Of a stretch of 24,587 nucleotides of DNA, positions 14,855 through 22,385 are shown one piece after another. The stretch is taken from NCBI GenBank assembly GCA_020024215.1, contig JAHHUC010000028.1, positions 1 through 24,587 of the forward strand. Direction: 5' to 3'. The translations under genes and the position numbers were made by a program. Origin of the DNA: Oscillospiraceae bacterium (lineage in GTDB: Bacteria; Bacillota; Clostridia; Oscillospirales; Ruminococcaceae). A model generated the notes under the pieces. It made no database searches and was not told the origin of the DNA. It was given only the letters and a program-made list of their open reading frames with translations. How positions within the stretch are numbered: position 1 is the first letter of the stretch; every line of letters begins with the position of its first letter.

Positions 14855-16162
14855 ATGAAAAAAATTGTCACAGTGCTGTTTTTAACACTTATACTTTTTA
14901 CAGCTGCCTGTGCTCCCAAACAATACCCCGTAGAGGAAATAAAAATCGGTTCTTATAACATAGGCGATGAAATCAAATCGGAGGTTCAAAATAAGGTTAC
15001 ACTCAACCTTTCCGGTCTTTTGGAGGGGACATATGTTGAAGCAAGCATTGATGGTATGCCTGTTGATGTGAATGAAGATCAACAGCTTTCCTTTACATTG
15101 GATGAGGTGAGAGATTATAAGCTTAATGTGGCACTGCATGCCGATAAATATGAATCTGCAAAGCTTTCATGGAATTTGACCGCCCTTGCCCACCCCATAG
15201 ATTTAAAGATTGAATCTGAAAGCGAAAATTTAAACTTTCCGGAAGGAACCGAAAGCTTTGAATTGAAGGTGTCGGCCACAAGAGAAAATGCAAGCTTCAA
15301 TATAGAGCCAAAGGATTTGGGAGAGTTTATACCGAATGAAGAGCAGGAAGAAAACGGAAAAACGGTGGGAACCTTAAAATTAAAGCTGCCGCAGCAGGGA
15401 TCAGAGGATTATAAAATAACAGTGACAGCCGAAAATTCCGAAACGGTGTCAAGGACTGTAACTGCCTCTGTGACACCAAAATTAAAAATCGGCATGTCAC
15501 TTTCAAACCTTTCCCTCTCTTTTTCACAGGAGCAAAAGGTTGAGCTCTATCCCGAAATTGCCGATGCAGGCATAAATGCAAGTGTTGTTAAAGGAGATGC
15601 AAAGGCAGAATTAAAGGACAATATAATAACCATCACAGGAGGAAAAAAGGACTCGACAATATATGTTAAGGGTGAAGCTTCAGGTTATATGCCCTTTGAA
15701 GGATATATAAATGTAAGTGTTTTAAGTCCTAAGAAAAATGAAAATAATCAGCAGATTGAAAAAACTGTTTCAACAGCAGCTTATGATCATATTTTAGACG
15801 GCATTTTCAAGGAGACAAATAAAAGAAGAATTGAAAACGGCTTAGAGCCCTTAGAAAGAATCAAGGTTGTCGATACTCCTGCCATGATAAGAGCAAAAGA
15901 AACAGACACGCTTTGGAGCCACACCAGACCTGACGGCAGAGACTGCTTTTCAGTATATGAGGATGTGGGGTTAAAATATTCCTCTATGGGAGAAAATCTC
16001 TTCAGTGCCACAAAATATCTGGAGCCTGAAAGGGTTGTAGATGAATGGATGAATTCACCTGCCCACAAGGAAAATATACTTCAGCCGATGTTCAAGGGCA
16101 TAGGCTTGGGATATTATGAAGGAGACACATATAACTTTTGGGTGCAGCTGTTTGTAGGATAA
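14855..16162 (+). CDS. CAP/SCP-domain lipoprotein with N-terminal beta-rich repeats
   Basis: A 435-residue surface lipoprotein. The signal peptide ends in the lipobox FTAAC (Cys19). Residues about 25-300 are beta-strand-rich with repeated Ig- or cadherin-like blocks (segments such as TLKLKLPQQGSEDYKITVTA and IYVKGEASGYMPFEGYINV). The C-terminal 127 residues (309-435) form a CAP domain (PF00188): His356 in WSHTRPDG, Glu380 in GENLF, His404 in SPAHKENIL, and a closing GLGYYEGDTYNFWVQLF. Bacterial CAP proteins are cell-surface proteins of mostly unknown activity, sometimes linked to spores or adhesion. AGAGG precedes the ATG. It is monocistronic, ending at the terminator at 16162-16194. Confidence 0.9.
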   Translation: MKKIVTVLFLTLILFTAACAPKQYPVEEIKIGSYNIGDEIKSEVQNKVTLNLSGLLEGTYVEASIDGMPVDVNEDQQLSFTLDEVRDYKLNVALHADKYESAKLSWNLTALAHPIDLKIESESENLNFPEGTESFELKVSATRENASFNIEPKDLGEFIPNEEQEENGKTVGTLKLKLPQQGSEDYKITVTAENSETVSRTVTASVTPKLKIGMSLSNLSLSFSQEQKVELYPEIADAGINASVVKGDAKAELKDNIITITGGKKDSTIYVKGEASGYMPFEGYINVSVLSPKKNENNQQIEKTVSTAAYDHILDGIFKETNKRRIENGLEPLERIKVVDTPAMIRAKETDTLWSHTRPDGRDCFSVYEDVGLKYSSMGENLFSATKYLEPERVVDEWMNSPAHKENILQPMFKGIGLGYYEGDTYNFWVQLFVG

Positions 16163-16194
16163 AAAATGCGTCGGAATATTTCCGGCGCATTTTT
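16162..16194. terminator. bidirectional terminator between convergent genes
   Basis: AAAAATGCGTCGGAAATATTCC-type palindrome: AAAATGCG and CGGAA arms pair with TTCCG and CGCATTTT, one G-T mismatch, with A-run and T-run flanks. It serves both the CAP lipoprotein gene (plus) and the metallopeptidase gene ending at 16197 (minus). Confidence 0.85.
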
Positions 16195-16196
16195 CT

Positions 16197-16919
16197 TTAT
16201 CTTGAGTATTCCTTTGCAAAATTTCTTATTCTCTTATAATCAGGCATTATTTTTTCAACCTCAGCATAAAAAGCCTTTGAATGATCAAAGACAATAAGGT
16301 GGCAAAATTCATGCACAACCACATACCTTGAAAATTCCAATGGGAGAAATACAAGGTCCCTGTTATATGTGATAAGATTCTTTGATTTACAGCAGGAGCC
16401 CCAGCGGCTTTTAAAAGCTTTGAAAATTATATTCGGCATAGGCACTCTTTCTTTAAAAAAGCCCTCATAAATTTCCTCTGAGAGCTTTAACAGCATTTTC
16501 TCTATGGATGTGTCAAGATATTCAGAAAGTGCCTTTTTTCTTTTGCTTATTTTGGAGCCTTCCGACTCCTTTATAAAAACCACACCCTCTGAAAAGCAGC
16601 TTTCCTTTATGGAAGGATCAAACATAAGCCTTGCCCTTCTTCCAAAGAAATATATTTCCTCGCTGCATACATATTGAAGAGCATCCAAAGAAAAGTGCTT
16701 TTTATTTTTAAAAGAGAGCAAGGATTTATAAAGTGCTTCCCTGTTTTTCATAATAACTGATATAATAAAATCCTCTTTTACATAACAAGGAGCTGAAATT
16801 TTAATTTCGCTGTCTGTGCCGAATCGAAAATTTATATTCTTGACATTTTTTCTTTCAATGGTATAGCTTACTTCTTCATCAAAAAGCATAAGCCTTCCCT
16901 TTTGCTGCCTCAGGTTCAT
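16197..16919 (-). CDS. YgjP/SprT-like zinc metallopeptidase (DUF45, PF01863)
   Basis: A 240-residue cytoplasmic protein of the YgjP-like family. The zinc site is His203-Glu204-x-x-His207 (VVHEFCHLIVFDHSKAFY), with His213 a possible further ligand, and the family signature SRWGSCCKSKNL is at 171-182. The N-terminal part is the small beta-rich extension usual for the family (beginning ...YTIERKNVKNINFRF). Physiological substrates are unknown. ATG 16917-16919 has GAGGTGA 6 nt upstream; an in-frame ATG ten codons later also has AAAGGG before it, so the start could be at 16889. It converges with the CAP lipoprotein gene and shares its terminator. Confidence 0.87.
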   Translation of the reverse strand: MNLRQQKGRLMLFDEEVSYTIERKNVKNINFRFGTDSEIKISAPCYVKEDFIISVIMKNREALYKSLLSFKNKKHFSLDALQYVCSEEIYFFGRRARLMFDPSIKESCFSEGVVFIKESEGSKISKRKKALSEYLDTSIEKMLLKLSEEIYEGFFKERVPMPNIIFKAFKSRWGSCCKSKNLITYNRDLVFLPLEFSRYVVVHEFCHLIVFDHSKAFYAEVEKIMPDYKRIRNFAKEYSR

Positions 16920-16961
16920 AAGCCCTCACCTCACTTTGACAGATTTCTCATCAGGATAAAT

Positions 16962-16989
16962 AAAAAAAGCACTGAAAAACAGTGCTTTT
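16962..16989 (-). terminator. terminator of the serine tRNA operon
   Basis: Minus strand AAAAAGCACTG, five-T loop, CAGTGCTTTTTTT, starting directly after the encoded CCA of tRNA-Ser(GCU). Confidence 0.88.
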
Positions 16990-17080
16990 TGGCGGAGATG
17001 GAGAGATTCGAACTCTCGCGCCGCTTTCGCGACCTACGCCCTTAGCAGGGGCGCCTCGTCACCAGCTTGAGTACATCTCC
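16990..17080 (-). tRNA. tRNA-Ser (anticodon GCU)
   Basis: Read on the minus strand the acceptor GGAGATG (from 17080) pairs with CATCTCC, discriminator G, and CCA is encoded (16990-16992). The anticodon stem CGCCC/GGGCG closes loop CTGCTAA, anticodon GCT, decoding AGC and AGU. A long variable arm (GTCGCGAAAGCGGC region) identifies a serine tRNA, and the T-loop GTTCGAATC is intact. It is 91 nt with CCA and is the second tRNA of a two-gene transcript. Confidence 0.95.
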
Positions 17081-17123
17081 AAGTGACAATAAATATGTGT
17101 ATTAAATATGTTTTTTTATCTTT

Positions 17124-17210
17124 TGGCGGAGAGGGTGGGATTCGAACCCACGGCTCTTTCGAGTCACTGGTTTTCAAGACCAGCTCCTTAAACCGCTCGG
17201 ACACCTCTCC
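17124..17210 (-). tRNA. tRNA-Ser (anticodon UGA)
   Basis: Minus strand: acceptor GGAGAGG (from 17210) pairs with CCTCTCC, discriminator G, encoded CCA (17124-17126). Anticodon stem CTGGT/ACCAG around CTTGAAA gives anticodon TGA, decoding UCN codons. Long variable arm with GACTCGAAAGAGCC and normal T-loop GGTTCGAATCC. It is 87 nt with CCA. The promoter at 17230-17258 drives it and the GCU tRNA together. Confidence 0.95.
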
Positions 17211-17229
17211 GTGCCACGTTACTTTCAAG

Positions 17230-17258
17230 AGTATATCATCAAGTTATACTTTTGTCAA
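17230..17258 (-). promoter_or_regulatory. strong promoter of the serine tRNA operon
   Basis: Minus strand TTGACA (17253-17258), 17-nt spacer, TATACT (17230-17235) with TGA before it (extended -10). The start site would fall about 12-14 nt before the mature tRNA 5' end. Confidence 0.85.
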
Positions 17259-17400
17259 TAAGAAATTTATAAAAATTTGAATCATATGCAAAAATGCTGC
17301 ATTTAACAGCTCCGGCTTTATGCTGTTTTAAATTTGAATATATGAAAAATCAATTTGTTTTTAAAATAATAATCTAAAATCGGAAGAATTTTAACAATCG

Positions 17401-17454
17401 GGAACGCCTGTGGAACACCCTGCGCCTATCAGGGGAACAGTATGCAGGTATAAT
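17401..17454 (+). promoter_or_regulatory. fatty-acid operon promoter with phased GGAAC repeats
   Basis: TATAAT at 17449-17454 is a perfect -10; the hexamer 17 nt upstream (CTATCA) is a poor -35. Upstream and across it are three copies of GGAAC at 17401, 17412 and 17434, 11 and 22 bp apart, so on one face of the helix. A CCCTG/CAGGG inverted repeat (17418-17434) overlaps the -35. The block is clearly richer in G+C than its surroundings. No FabT or FapR consensus palindrome was recognised, so the regulator is unknown. Confidence 0.45.
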
Positions 17455-17501
17455 TTATGCTTGTAAACGCCGAAAGGCAAAAAATTTTTGGAGGAAAAAT
17501 T

Positions 17502-17726
17502 ATGTATTTTGATGTTATTGCTAAAATCCTTGCTGAGCGCATTGGATGTGATGTATCTTCTATAAAGCCTGAGAGCAGCTTTCAGGACTTGGGAATAGAT
17601 TCCCTTGACACAGTTGACCTCATTATGGAATTGGAGGATGAAATAGGAAAGGAAATAGAGCTTACACAAAAGGTTGAAACCGTCAAAGACTTAGATGATT
17701 TCATTTCCCAACTTAAAGAGGACTAA
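17502..17726 (+). CDS. acpP: acyl carrier protein
   Basis: A 74-residue acidic, four-helix acyl carrier protein that holds growing acyl chains on a 4'-phosphopantetheine arm attached to Ser34 (LGIDSLDTVDL). Helix II (DSLDTVDLIMELEDEIG) is the surface recognised by Fab enzymes. The frame is open 15 codons further upstream, but ATG 17502-17504 is clearly the start: GGAGG lies 9 nt before it and the length matches the family. It is the first gene of the fatty-acid operon and stops 4 nt before fabK. Confidence 0.95.
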   Translation: MYFDVIAKILAERIGCDVSSIKPESSFQDLGIDSLDTVDLIMELEDEIGKEIELTQKVETVKDLDDFISQLKED

Positions 17727-17730
17727 AAAA

Positions 17731-18675
17731 ATGATAAAATCCGAAATTTGCAGCCTCCTTGGAATAAAATATCCCATTTTTCAAGGCGGCATGGCTTGGA
17801 TAGCTGATGCAAAGCTGTCAAGCGCCGTATCCGAGGCAGGGGGGCTTGGAATAATCGCCTCCGGAAATGCGCCTGCTGAATATATACGCGGCGAAATAAG
17901 AAAGGCAAGAAGCCTCACCGATAAGCCCATAGGATTAAACATCATGCTTATGAGCCCTTATGCAGATGAAATTGCTCAATTGGCCTGTGAGGAAAAGGTG
18001 GAGGCTGTTACAACAGGTGCCGGAAACCCTTCCAAATATATGGAAAGCTGGAAGAGGGCAAACATAAAGGTTATTCCCGTTGTGCCCTCTGTCGCTATGG
18101 CAAAGCTTATGACAAAATTGGGAGCCTCTGCCCTTATTGCAGAGGGAGGAGAAAGCGGAGGTCACATCGGGGAATTGACAACTATGGTTTTAGTTCCCCA
18201 GATAAAGGATGCCACCACACTTCCTGTCATAGCGGCAGGAGGAATTGCCGATGCAAGGGCAATGGCGGCTTCCTTCATGCTTGGGGCCTGTGCCGTTCAG
18301 ATGGGCACAAGATTTTTAAGCGCTAAGGAGTGTTCCATACACCCAAACTACAAGGAAAAGATCCTGAAAGCCACCGATCTTTGCACTATGGTGACAGGAA
18401 AAAGACTGGGGCATCCTGTGAGAAGTCTCAGAACACCCTTTGCAAGAAATTATCTGAAGCAGGAATACAGCCAGATGTCTGACGAGGATTTAGAAAGCCT
18501 TGGAAACGGAGCCTTGAGATTGGCGGTTCAAAACGGCGACAACGAAAACGGCTGCTTTATTGCAGGACAGTCTGCCGCCTTGGTAAAAAAGGAGCAGACT
18601 GCAAGGGAAATTGTGGAGGAGGTTGCAAGAGAGGCTGAAATTATCTTAAAGAGGGCTGATGAATGGGTAAAATAG
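17731..18675 (+). CDS. fabK: enoyl-[ACP] reductase II, FMN-dependent
   Basis: A 314-residue TIM-barrel flavoprotein of the 2-nitropropane dioxygenase/FabK family, performing the last reduction of each elongation cycle. Signature regions are FQGGMAWIAD (17-26), AEGGESGGHIGE (FMN phosphate loop; His145 is the conserved catalytic-site histidine) and IAAGGIADARAMAASFMLGA. FabK enzymes replace FabI in many Firmicutes and are insensitive to triclosan. ATG 17731 follows acpP by 4 nt, and its ribosome-binding site AGAGGA lies inside the acpP end; an upstream ATG at 17695 in the same frame overlaps acpP and lacks a site. It ends with TAG, overlapping fabD. Confidence 0.95.
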   Translation: MIKSEICSLLGIKYPIFQGGMAWIADAKLSSAVSEAGGLGIIASGNAPAEYIRGEIRKARSLTDKPIGLNIMLMSPYADEIAQLACEEKVEAVTTGAGNPSKYMESWKRANIKVIPVVPSVAMAKLMTKLGASALIAEGGESGGHIGELTTMVLVPQIKDATTLPVIAAGGIADARAMAASFMLGACAVQMGTRFLSAKECSIHPNYKEKILKATDLCTMVTGKRLGHPVRSLRTPFARNYLKQEYSQMSDEDLESLGNGALRLAVQNGDNENGCFIAGQSAALVKKEQTAREIVEEVAREAEIILKRADEWVK

Positions 18676-19571
18676 CTTTTTTATTTGCAGGTCAGGGAGA
18701 TCAGAGATCCGGCATGGGCAAGGATATTTACTGTTCCTATCCATCTGCCGCAGCTGTGTTTGACACGCTTGAAGAAATAAGACCTTATACAAAGGAGCAA
18801 TGCTTCAACGGCTCTGAGGAAATATTAAAGCAGACTAAAAACACACAGCCCTGTCTTTATGCACTGGAGGCAGCTTACAGCAGAATTTTAACAGAAAATG
18901 GTATTGTGCCCTTTTGCACCGCAGGTTTTTCCTTAGGAGAAATTGCTGCTTGCAGCCTTGCAGGGATTTTTTCTTTGGAGGACGGCTTCAGGCTTGTTAT
19001 CAAAAGAGCTGAATTTATGGAGGAGGATTCTTTGAAAAAGGACACCTTTATGGCGGCTGTTTTAAAGCTGGAGGAATCTGATCTCTTTGAAATTTGCAAA
19101 AATTTCAGAGGGATCTACCCTGTCAATTTCAACTGTCCCGGTCAGATAAGTGTATCCGGTATTCAAAAAGAGAAAGAGGAATTTTTCGAATATGTAAAGA
19201 AAAACGGCGGCAGAGTTGTTCCTTTAAATGTAAGCGGAGCCTTTCATTCCCCCTTTATGGAAAAGGCAAGCAGAAAATTTGCCCTTGAATTGGAAGGCTT
19301 TGCTTTAAATAAGCCGATTATTCCTATTTATTCTGATAAAACAGGCGAGCTTTATGCAGAAGATATCAAGGAGCTGCTCTCACAGCAGATAAAAAGCCCT
19401 GTGAGATGGGAAAAAATTATAAGAAATATGATTCTTTCGGGCGTGGATACATTTATTGAGATAGGCCCCGGAAAAACCTTGACCAACATGATAAAAAAGA
19501 CAGATAAAAATGTAAGGGCATATTCGGTTTGCAATTTAGATGAAGTTTTAAAAGAGGTGACACCATGTTAA
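18663..19571 (+). CDS. fabD: malonyl-CoA:ACP transacylase
   Basis: A 302-residue transferase loading malonyl from CoA onto AcpP. Active site: Ser90 in GFSLGE and His195 in GAFHSPFM; the start FLFAGQGDQRSGMGKD is the family oxyanion-hole region. Length is typical (300-310). The ATG lies inside the end of fabK (13-nt overlap), and its stop overlaps the fabG start by seven bases, so translation is coupled across three genes. Confidence 0.95.
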   Translation: MGKIAFLFAGQGDQRSGMGKDIYCSYPSAAAVFDTLEEIRPYTKEQCFNGSEEILKQTKNTQPCLYALEAAYSRILTENGIVPFCTAGFSLGEIAACSLAGIFSLEDGFRLVIKRAEFMEEDSLKKDTFMAAVLKLEESDLFEICKNFRGIYPVNFNCPGQISVSGIQKEKEEFFEYVKKNGGRVVPLNVSGAFHSPFMEKASRKFALELEGFALNKPIIPIYSDKTGELYAEDIKELLSQQIKSPVRWEKIIRNMILSGVDTFIEIGPGKTLTNMIKKTDKNVRAYSVCNLDEVLKEVTPC

Positions 19572-20293
19572 GCGGAAAAACAGCCATTATAACAGGGGCT
19601 TCCCGTGGTATAGGAGAGGCAACTGCCTATAAATTTGCAGAAAATCACGCTGACATAGCAATTATTTATGCATCAAACAAAGAAAAGGCAGAGGATGTGT
19701 GCCAAAGCTGCATAAAAAATTACGGCGTAAAGGCAATGGCTTACCAATGCGATGTAAGTGATTTTAAAAAGGTAAAGGAGGTAATCGGAAAAATCAAAAA
19801 TGATTTTTCCAACATTCAAATCTTAGTTAACAATGCAGGCGTTACCAAGGATAACCTTTTGGCATTTATGTCTGAGGATGATTTTGATTCTGTAATTTCC
19901 ACCAATTTAAAGGGTGCTTTCAATATGATTCGCCATGTCTCCCCCATTTTTATGAAAAACAGGAGCGGTTCGATTATAAATATATCCTCTGTTGTGGGGG
20001 TTATGGGAAATGCAGGGCAATGCAATTACTCCGCATCTAAAGCCGGGATCATAGGTCTTACAAAATCCATTGCAAAGGAGCTTGCTCAAAGAAATATAAA
20101 ATGCAATGCCATAGCTCCCGGATTTATTGAAACCGATATGACAAAATCGCAGCTTGACAATCCCTTTGTTAAAATGATTCCCCTAAAGGAGATGGGAAAG
20201 CCGGAATATGTTGCAGAGACTGCGCTTTTTCTCTCCCTTTCCCAATATATAACCGGCGAGGTTATAAGGGTTGACGGCGGATTGGCTATGTAA
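19565..20293 (+). CDS. fabG: 3-oxoacyl-[ACP] reductase
   Basis: A 242-residue short-chain dehydrogenase reducing beta-ketoacyl-ACP with NADPH. TGASRGIGEA (10-19) is the cofactor loop, NNAGVTKD (89-96) the FabG-specific motif, and the catalytic Ser142, Tyr155 and Lys159 are in place (NYSASK). The C-terminus GEVIRVDGGLAM is the usual tetramer-interface ending. AGAGGTGA precedes the ATG within fabD. A normal, complete enzyme. Confidence 0.96.
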   Translation: MLSGKTAIITGASRGIGEATAYKFAENHADIAIIYASNKEKAEDVCQSCIKNYGVKAMAYQCDVSDFKKVKEVIGKIKNDFSNIQILVNNAGVTKDNLLAFMSEDDFDSVISTNLKGAFNMIRHVSPIFMKNRSGSIINISSVVGVMGNAGQCNYSASKAGIIGLTKSIAKELAQRNIKCNAIAPGFIETDMTKSQLDNPFVKMIPLKEMGKPEYVAETALFLSLSQYITGEVIRVDGGLAM

Positions 20294-20304
20294 GGAGATT
20301 TTTT

Positions 20305-21549
20305 ATGGATAACAGAAGAGTTGTTATAACAGGTATGGGAGCCGTGACACCCTTGGGGGAAACATTGGAGGAAACCTGGCAGGGTATGCTCAAGGGGAAA
20401 AACGGCATAGCACCCATAACTCAATTTGACACAAAGGAATATAAGGCAAAGCTTTCTGCCGAGGTAAAGAACTTTGACCCTTTAAAATATATGGATAAGC
20501 TGGAGGCAAACCGCACCGACAGGTATGCACAGCTTGCTGTTGCCGCCTCGCAGATGGCAATAGATGACAGCAAAATTTTAGGAGCTGTTGATCCCGAAAG
20601 ATTTGCCGTTTATATGGGAAACGGAATAGGCGGCATACACACACTTGAAGCAGAATTGAGAAAGCTTATTGAAAAGGGCCCAAGAAAGGTTTCCCCATTG
20701 TTTGTGCCCATGCTCATTGCAAATATGGCAGCAGGACTTATAGCCATAAGATTCAACTGCCAAGGTCAGGCCATGCCCTCTGTCACCGCCTGTGCATCAG
20801 GTACAACAGCCATAGGAGAGGCAATGAGGCTTATAAAGCACGGCTATGCCGATGCGGTGATTTCCGGCGGAAGCGAATCTGCAATAACGCCCTCTGCCGT
20901 TGCAGGCTTTACAAATATGCAGGCTCTTTCCACAGCCGAAAATGTAAACGAGGCCTCACTCCCCTTTGATAAAAGAAGAAGCGGCTTTGTTATAGGAGAG
21001 GGCGCTGCCGTTTTGATTTTAGAGGAATTGGAGCACGCTAAAAAAAGAGGGGCTAAAATCTATGGGGAGGTCTGCGGCTATGGCTCTTGCACAGATGCCT
21101 ATCACATAACATCCCCCCACCCTGAGGCAAAGGGTGCAGTTCATGCGCTTAAAGAGGCTTTGAAGGAGGCAAAATACATGTCCTGTGACAAAATCTACTT
21201 CAACGCCCACGGCACAGGAACACACCTTAACGATATTTCCGAAACTCTGGCTGTCAAAAAGACATTTGGAGAAGAAAAGGCAGGGGAAATTCACATAAGC
21301 TCCACAAAATCCATGACAGGACATATGCTTGGAGCAGCAGGAGCTGTTGAAGCTGCTGCTGCAGTTATGGCACTTAATGAGGGCATTATTCCGCCGACTA
21401 TAAATCTTTTTGAAAAGGACCGGCAATGTGATTTAAACTATACACCTATCAAGGCGGTAAAAGCAGAGCTTTCCATGTCAATTTCCAATTCTTTGGGCTT
21501 TGGCGGACACAATGCCTGCCTTATTTTCAGGAGGGTAAATAATGAATGA
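20305..21549 (+). CDS. fabF: 3-oxoacyl-[ACP] synthase II
   Basis: A 414-residue condensing enzyme elongating acyl-ACP with malonyl-ACP. The triad is complete: Cys163 (TACASGT), His302 (NAHGTGT) and His340 (SMTGHMLGA). Length and motifs are those of FabF, not FabH. AAGGAG lies 8 nt before the ATG, 11 nt after fabG. Its last eight bases overlap the accB start (AATGAATGA). Confidence 0.96.
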   Translation: MDNRRVVITGMGAVTPLGETLEETWQGMLKGKNGIAPITQFDTKEYKAKLSAEVKNFDPLKYMDKLEANRTDRYAQLAVAASQMAIDDSKILGAVDPERFAVYMGNGIGGIHTLEAELRKLIEKGPRKVSPLFVPMLIANMAAGLIAIRFNCQGQAMPSVTACASGTTAIGEAMRLIKHGYADAVISGGSESAITPSAVAGFTNMQALSTAENVNEASLPFDKRRSGFVIGEGAAVLILEELEHAKKRGAKIYGEVCGYGSCTDAYHITSPHPEAKGAVHALKEALKEAKYMSCDKIYFNAHGTGTHLNDISETLAVKKTFGEEKAGEIHISSTKSMTGHMLGAAGAVEAAAAVMALNEGIIPPTINLFEKDRQCDLNYTPIKAVKAELSMSISNSLGFGGHNACLIFRRVNNE

Positions 21550-21961
21550 ATCAGAGATAAGAAAATATGCCAATCTTATGAGGGAATTGGGGCTTACAGG
21601 TCTTGAAATAAATAAGGACAGCAGCACTGTGAGATTAGAAAGAAATGTAAGTGTCAGAGAAGCTAACCCTTTAAAGACAGATTCGCAAGACGACTGTGCA
21701 GCTGCAAAAAACGAGCAGGAGGACTACATAAGCATAAAATCCCCTATGGTGGGAGTTTTCTATTCCTCCCCTGCCGAAAATGCAGAGCCGTATGTCTCTT
21801 TGGGAGACAGGGTTCAAAAGGGCAAAACCCTCTGCATTGTGGAGGCAATGAAGCTTTTGAATGAGATACCCTCGGAAATTGACGGCACAATATCCAAAAT
21901 ATGCGTTTCAAACGGTCAGAATGTGGAATACGGCACAGAGCTTTTCAGGCTGAAGAGGTAA
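21542..21961 (+). CDS. accB: biotin carboxyl carrier protein of acetyl-CoA carboxylase
   Basis: A 139-residue biotin acceptor. The N-terminal 35 residues form the usual BCCP leader (EIRKYANLMRELGLTGLEI), then a short charged linker, then the biotinyl domain from about residue 62, with biotinylated Lys104 in VEAMKLLNEI. The protruding-thumb insertion (FYSSPAENAEPYVSLGDRV) typical of AccB is present. The linker is short and lacks the Ala/Pro-rich stretch of E. coli. Translation is coupled to fabF. Confidence 0.94.
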   Translation: MNESEIRKYANLMRELGLTGLEINKDSSTVRLERNVSVREANPLKTDSQDDCAAAKNEQEDYISIKSPMVGVFYSSPAENAEPYVSLGDRVQKGKTLCIVEAMKLLNEIPSEIDGTISKICVSNGQNVEYGTELFRLKR

Positions 21962-21965
21962 AACT

Positions 21966-22382
21966 ATGACAAGAGAAGAGCTTATGAAAATTCTCCCTCA
22001 CAGGGATAATATGCTGCTTTTGGATGATGCAAAAAATGTTGACGGCGTTTCAACTGCCCATTATAAGGTCAAGGGTGATGAATTTTTCTTAAAGGGCCAC
22101 TTTCCTGATAACCCTATTGTTCCGGGTGTCATACTGCTTGAAATTTTGGCACAGTCTGCCTGCACACTTCTTGAGGACAAGCTGTCAGAGGGAGAAACAC
22201 CTGTTTATACAGGTCTTAACAATGTAAAATTCAGAAGTCCGGTAAGGCCCCATGACCTGATAACGGCAAGCTGTCAGATAACAAGAAGCAAGCACCCCTT
22301 CTATTTTGCCAAGGGAAGCATAACAGTGGATGACAGACTTTGTGTGTCGGCAGAATTTTCTTTTGCAATTACAGGAGCTTAA
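21966..22382 (+). CDS. fabZ: 3-hydroxyacyl-[ACP] dehydratase
   Basis: A 138-residue hot-dog-fold dehydratase forming trans-2-enoyl-ACP. The catalytic pair is His45 (GHFPDNPIVPGV) and Glu59 (LLEILAQSA); LPHRDNMLLLD is the family start motif. Four nt separate it from accB. Only one FabZ is visible, so whether another isoform makes unsaturated fatty acids cannot be judged. Confidence 0.95.
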   Translation: MTREELMKILPHRDNMLLLDDAKNVDGVSTAHYKVKGDEFFLKGHFPDNPIVPGVILLEILAQSACTLLEDKLSEGETPVYTGLNNVKFRSPVRPHDLITASCQITRSKHPFYFAKGSITVDDRLCVSAEFSFAITGA

Positions 22383-22385
22383 ACT

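Noticed and set aside
17083..17280. Open frames over the tRNA genes
   Set aside because: They read across two clearly folded serine tRNAs and their promoter; translation is an artefact.
17259..17501. FabT or FapR binding site upstream of acpP
   Set aside because: TTTGA and TCAA fragments occur in this AT-rich stretch, but no properly spaced palindrome was found.
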